From Whitmania pigra (lineage: Eukaryota > Annelida > Clitellata > Hirudinida > Haemopidae): a DNA stretch of 64,000 bases. Made by a program: the position numbers and the translations under genes. Where the stretch lies: contig JAJTWR010000431.1 in NCBI GenBank assembly GCA_021613335.1, forward strand, positions 1,302,001 through 1,366,000, given 5' to 3'. A model generated the notes under the pieces. That model saw only the letters and a program-made list of their open reading frames with translations. It was not told where the DNA came from and ran no database searches. Below are positions 63,914 through 64,000 of this stretch, piece by piece. Position 1 is the stretch's first letter; every line of letters begins with the position of its first letter.

Positions 63914-64000
63914 TGAGGCCGTTGTTACCGGTAATCCACCGCTTGCCATCCGGGCCGATGGCGATACTTTCGATGGATCGGCTGAGTCGTAAATTGATGC
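63879..64000 (-). CDS. C-terminal end of an unknown protein (cut by window edge)
   Basis: The minus strand is open from the right edge to a TAG at 63881-63879 and reads a sensible protein end, including SIAIGPDGKRWITGNNGLIM. A GPDGxRW-type turn is typical of beta-propeller blades. The last 12 codons overlap the convergent 3' end of aceK by 35 bases. Only about 40 residues are visible, so no family is claimed. Confidence 0.5.
   Translation of the reverse strand, partial: INLRLSRSIESIAIGPDGKRWITGNNGLIMSQARYGSPL

Noticed and set aside
1..64000. tRNA/rRNA genes, CRISPR arrays, insertion sequences, prophage
   Set aside because: Looked for cloverleaf-like intergenic text, regularly spaced short repeats, transposases and phage genes; none found. 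The only tandem repeat is inside the LEA-like gene.

Overview
The window is a GC-rich bacterial chromosome segment, densely packed with protein genes; I see no tRNA, rRNA, CRISPR array, insertion sequence or prophage. The best reading is a Myxococcota-like (deltaproteobacterial) organism. Supporting traits are a bactofilin gene directly after parAB, a cluster of parS sites next to mnmE/mnmG, Cys-rich lipoproteins, a sigma54-type two-component system, AceK, and a small protein of a type I recall from myxobacteria. The assignment is an inference from gene content, not from a marker gene.

Layout. 148-6901 (minus): POT peptide transporter, YbeY, the 7TM-HD phosphodiesterase PgpH, a Nit-family amidohydrolase and a lipoprotein that looks like a catalytically degraded 5'-nucleotidase. 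6973-8982: two lipoprotein genes, an unknown protein and an isolated ATP synthase delta gene. 9071-15841: AI-2E-family permease, an unknown protein, a secreted LEA-like 11-mer repeat protein, then a small accessory-looking stretch with an XRE regulator and a large SNF2 helicase, then a PHA-system-like protein and a YbgC thioesterase. 15838-18002: GlpX, an SRPBCC protein, a small conserved protein and OsmC.

18021-32683 is a metal-efflux region. A sigma54 activator/histidine kinase pair lies divergent to a Cus-type (Cu/Ag) tripartite RND operon, with a good sigma54 promoter in front of it. A second, convergent RND operon has a divalent-cation-like transmembrane signature. 32800-37786 (minus): class I fumarase, TauE/SafE permease, M13 peptidase and a small membrane protein.

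37856-49913 carries a dispersed BatA/DUF58/DUF4175/peptidase-MA module, interrupted by a Cys-rich beta-propeller lipoprotein gene and an AT-rich gap. It also holds HPr and an unusual DoxX-purple acid phosphatase fusion.

50010-57548 is an origin-proximal block: metallophosphoesterase, mnmE, six parS sites inside a duplicated spacer, mnmG, a DnaA-box-like spacer, rsmG, parA, parB, bactofilin. 57661-64000: fatty acid desaturase, Dus, a cellulose-synthase-like GT2, a zinc-ribbon membrane protein coupled to aceK, and the end of an unknown minus-strand gene.

Many neighbouring genes overlap by ATGA/GTGA/TTGA junctions, which indicates translational coupling and helps fix starts.
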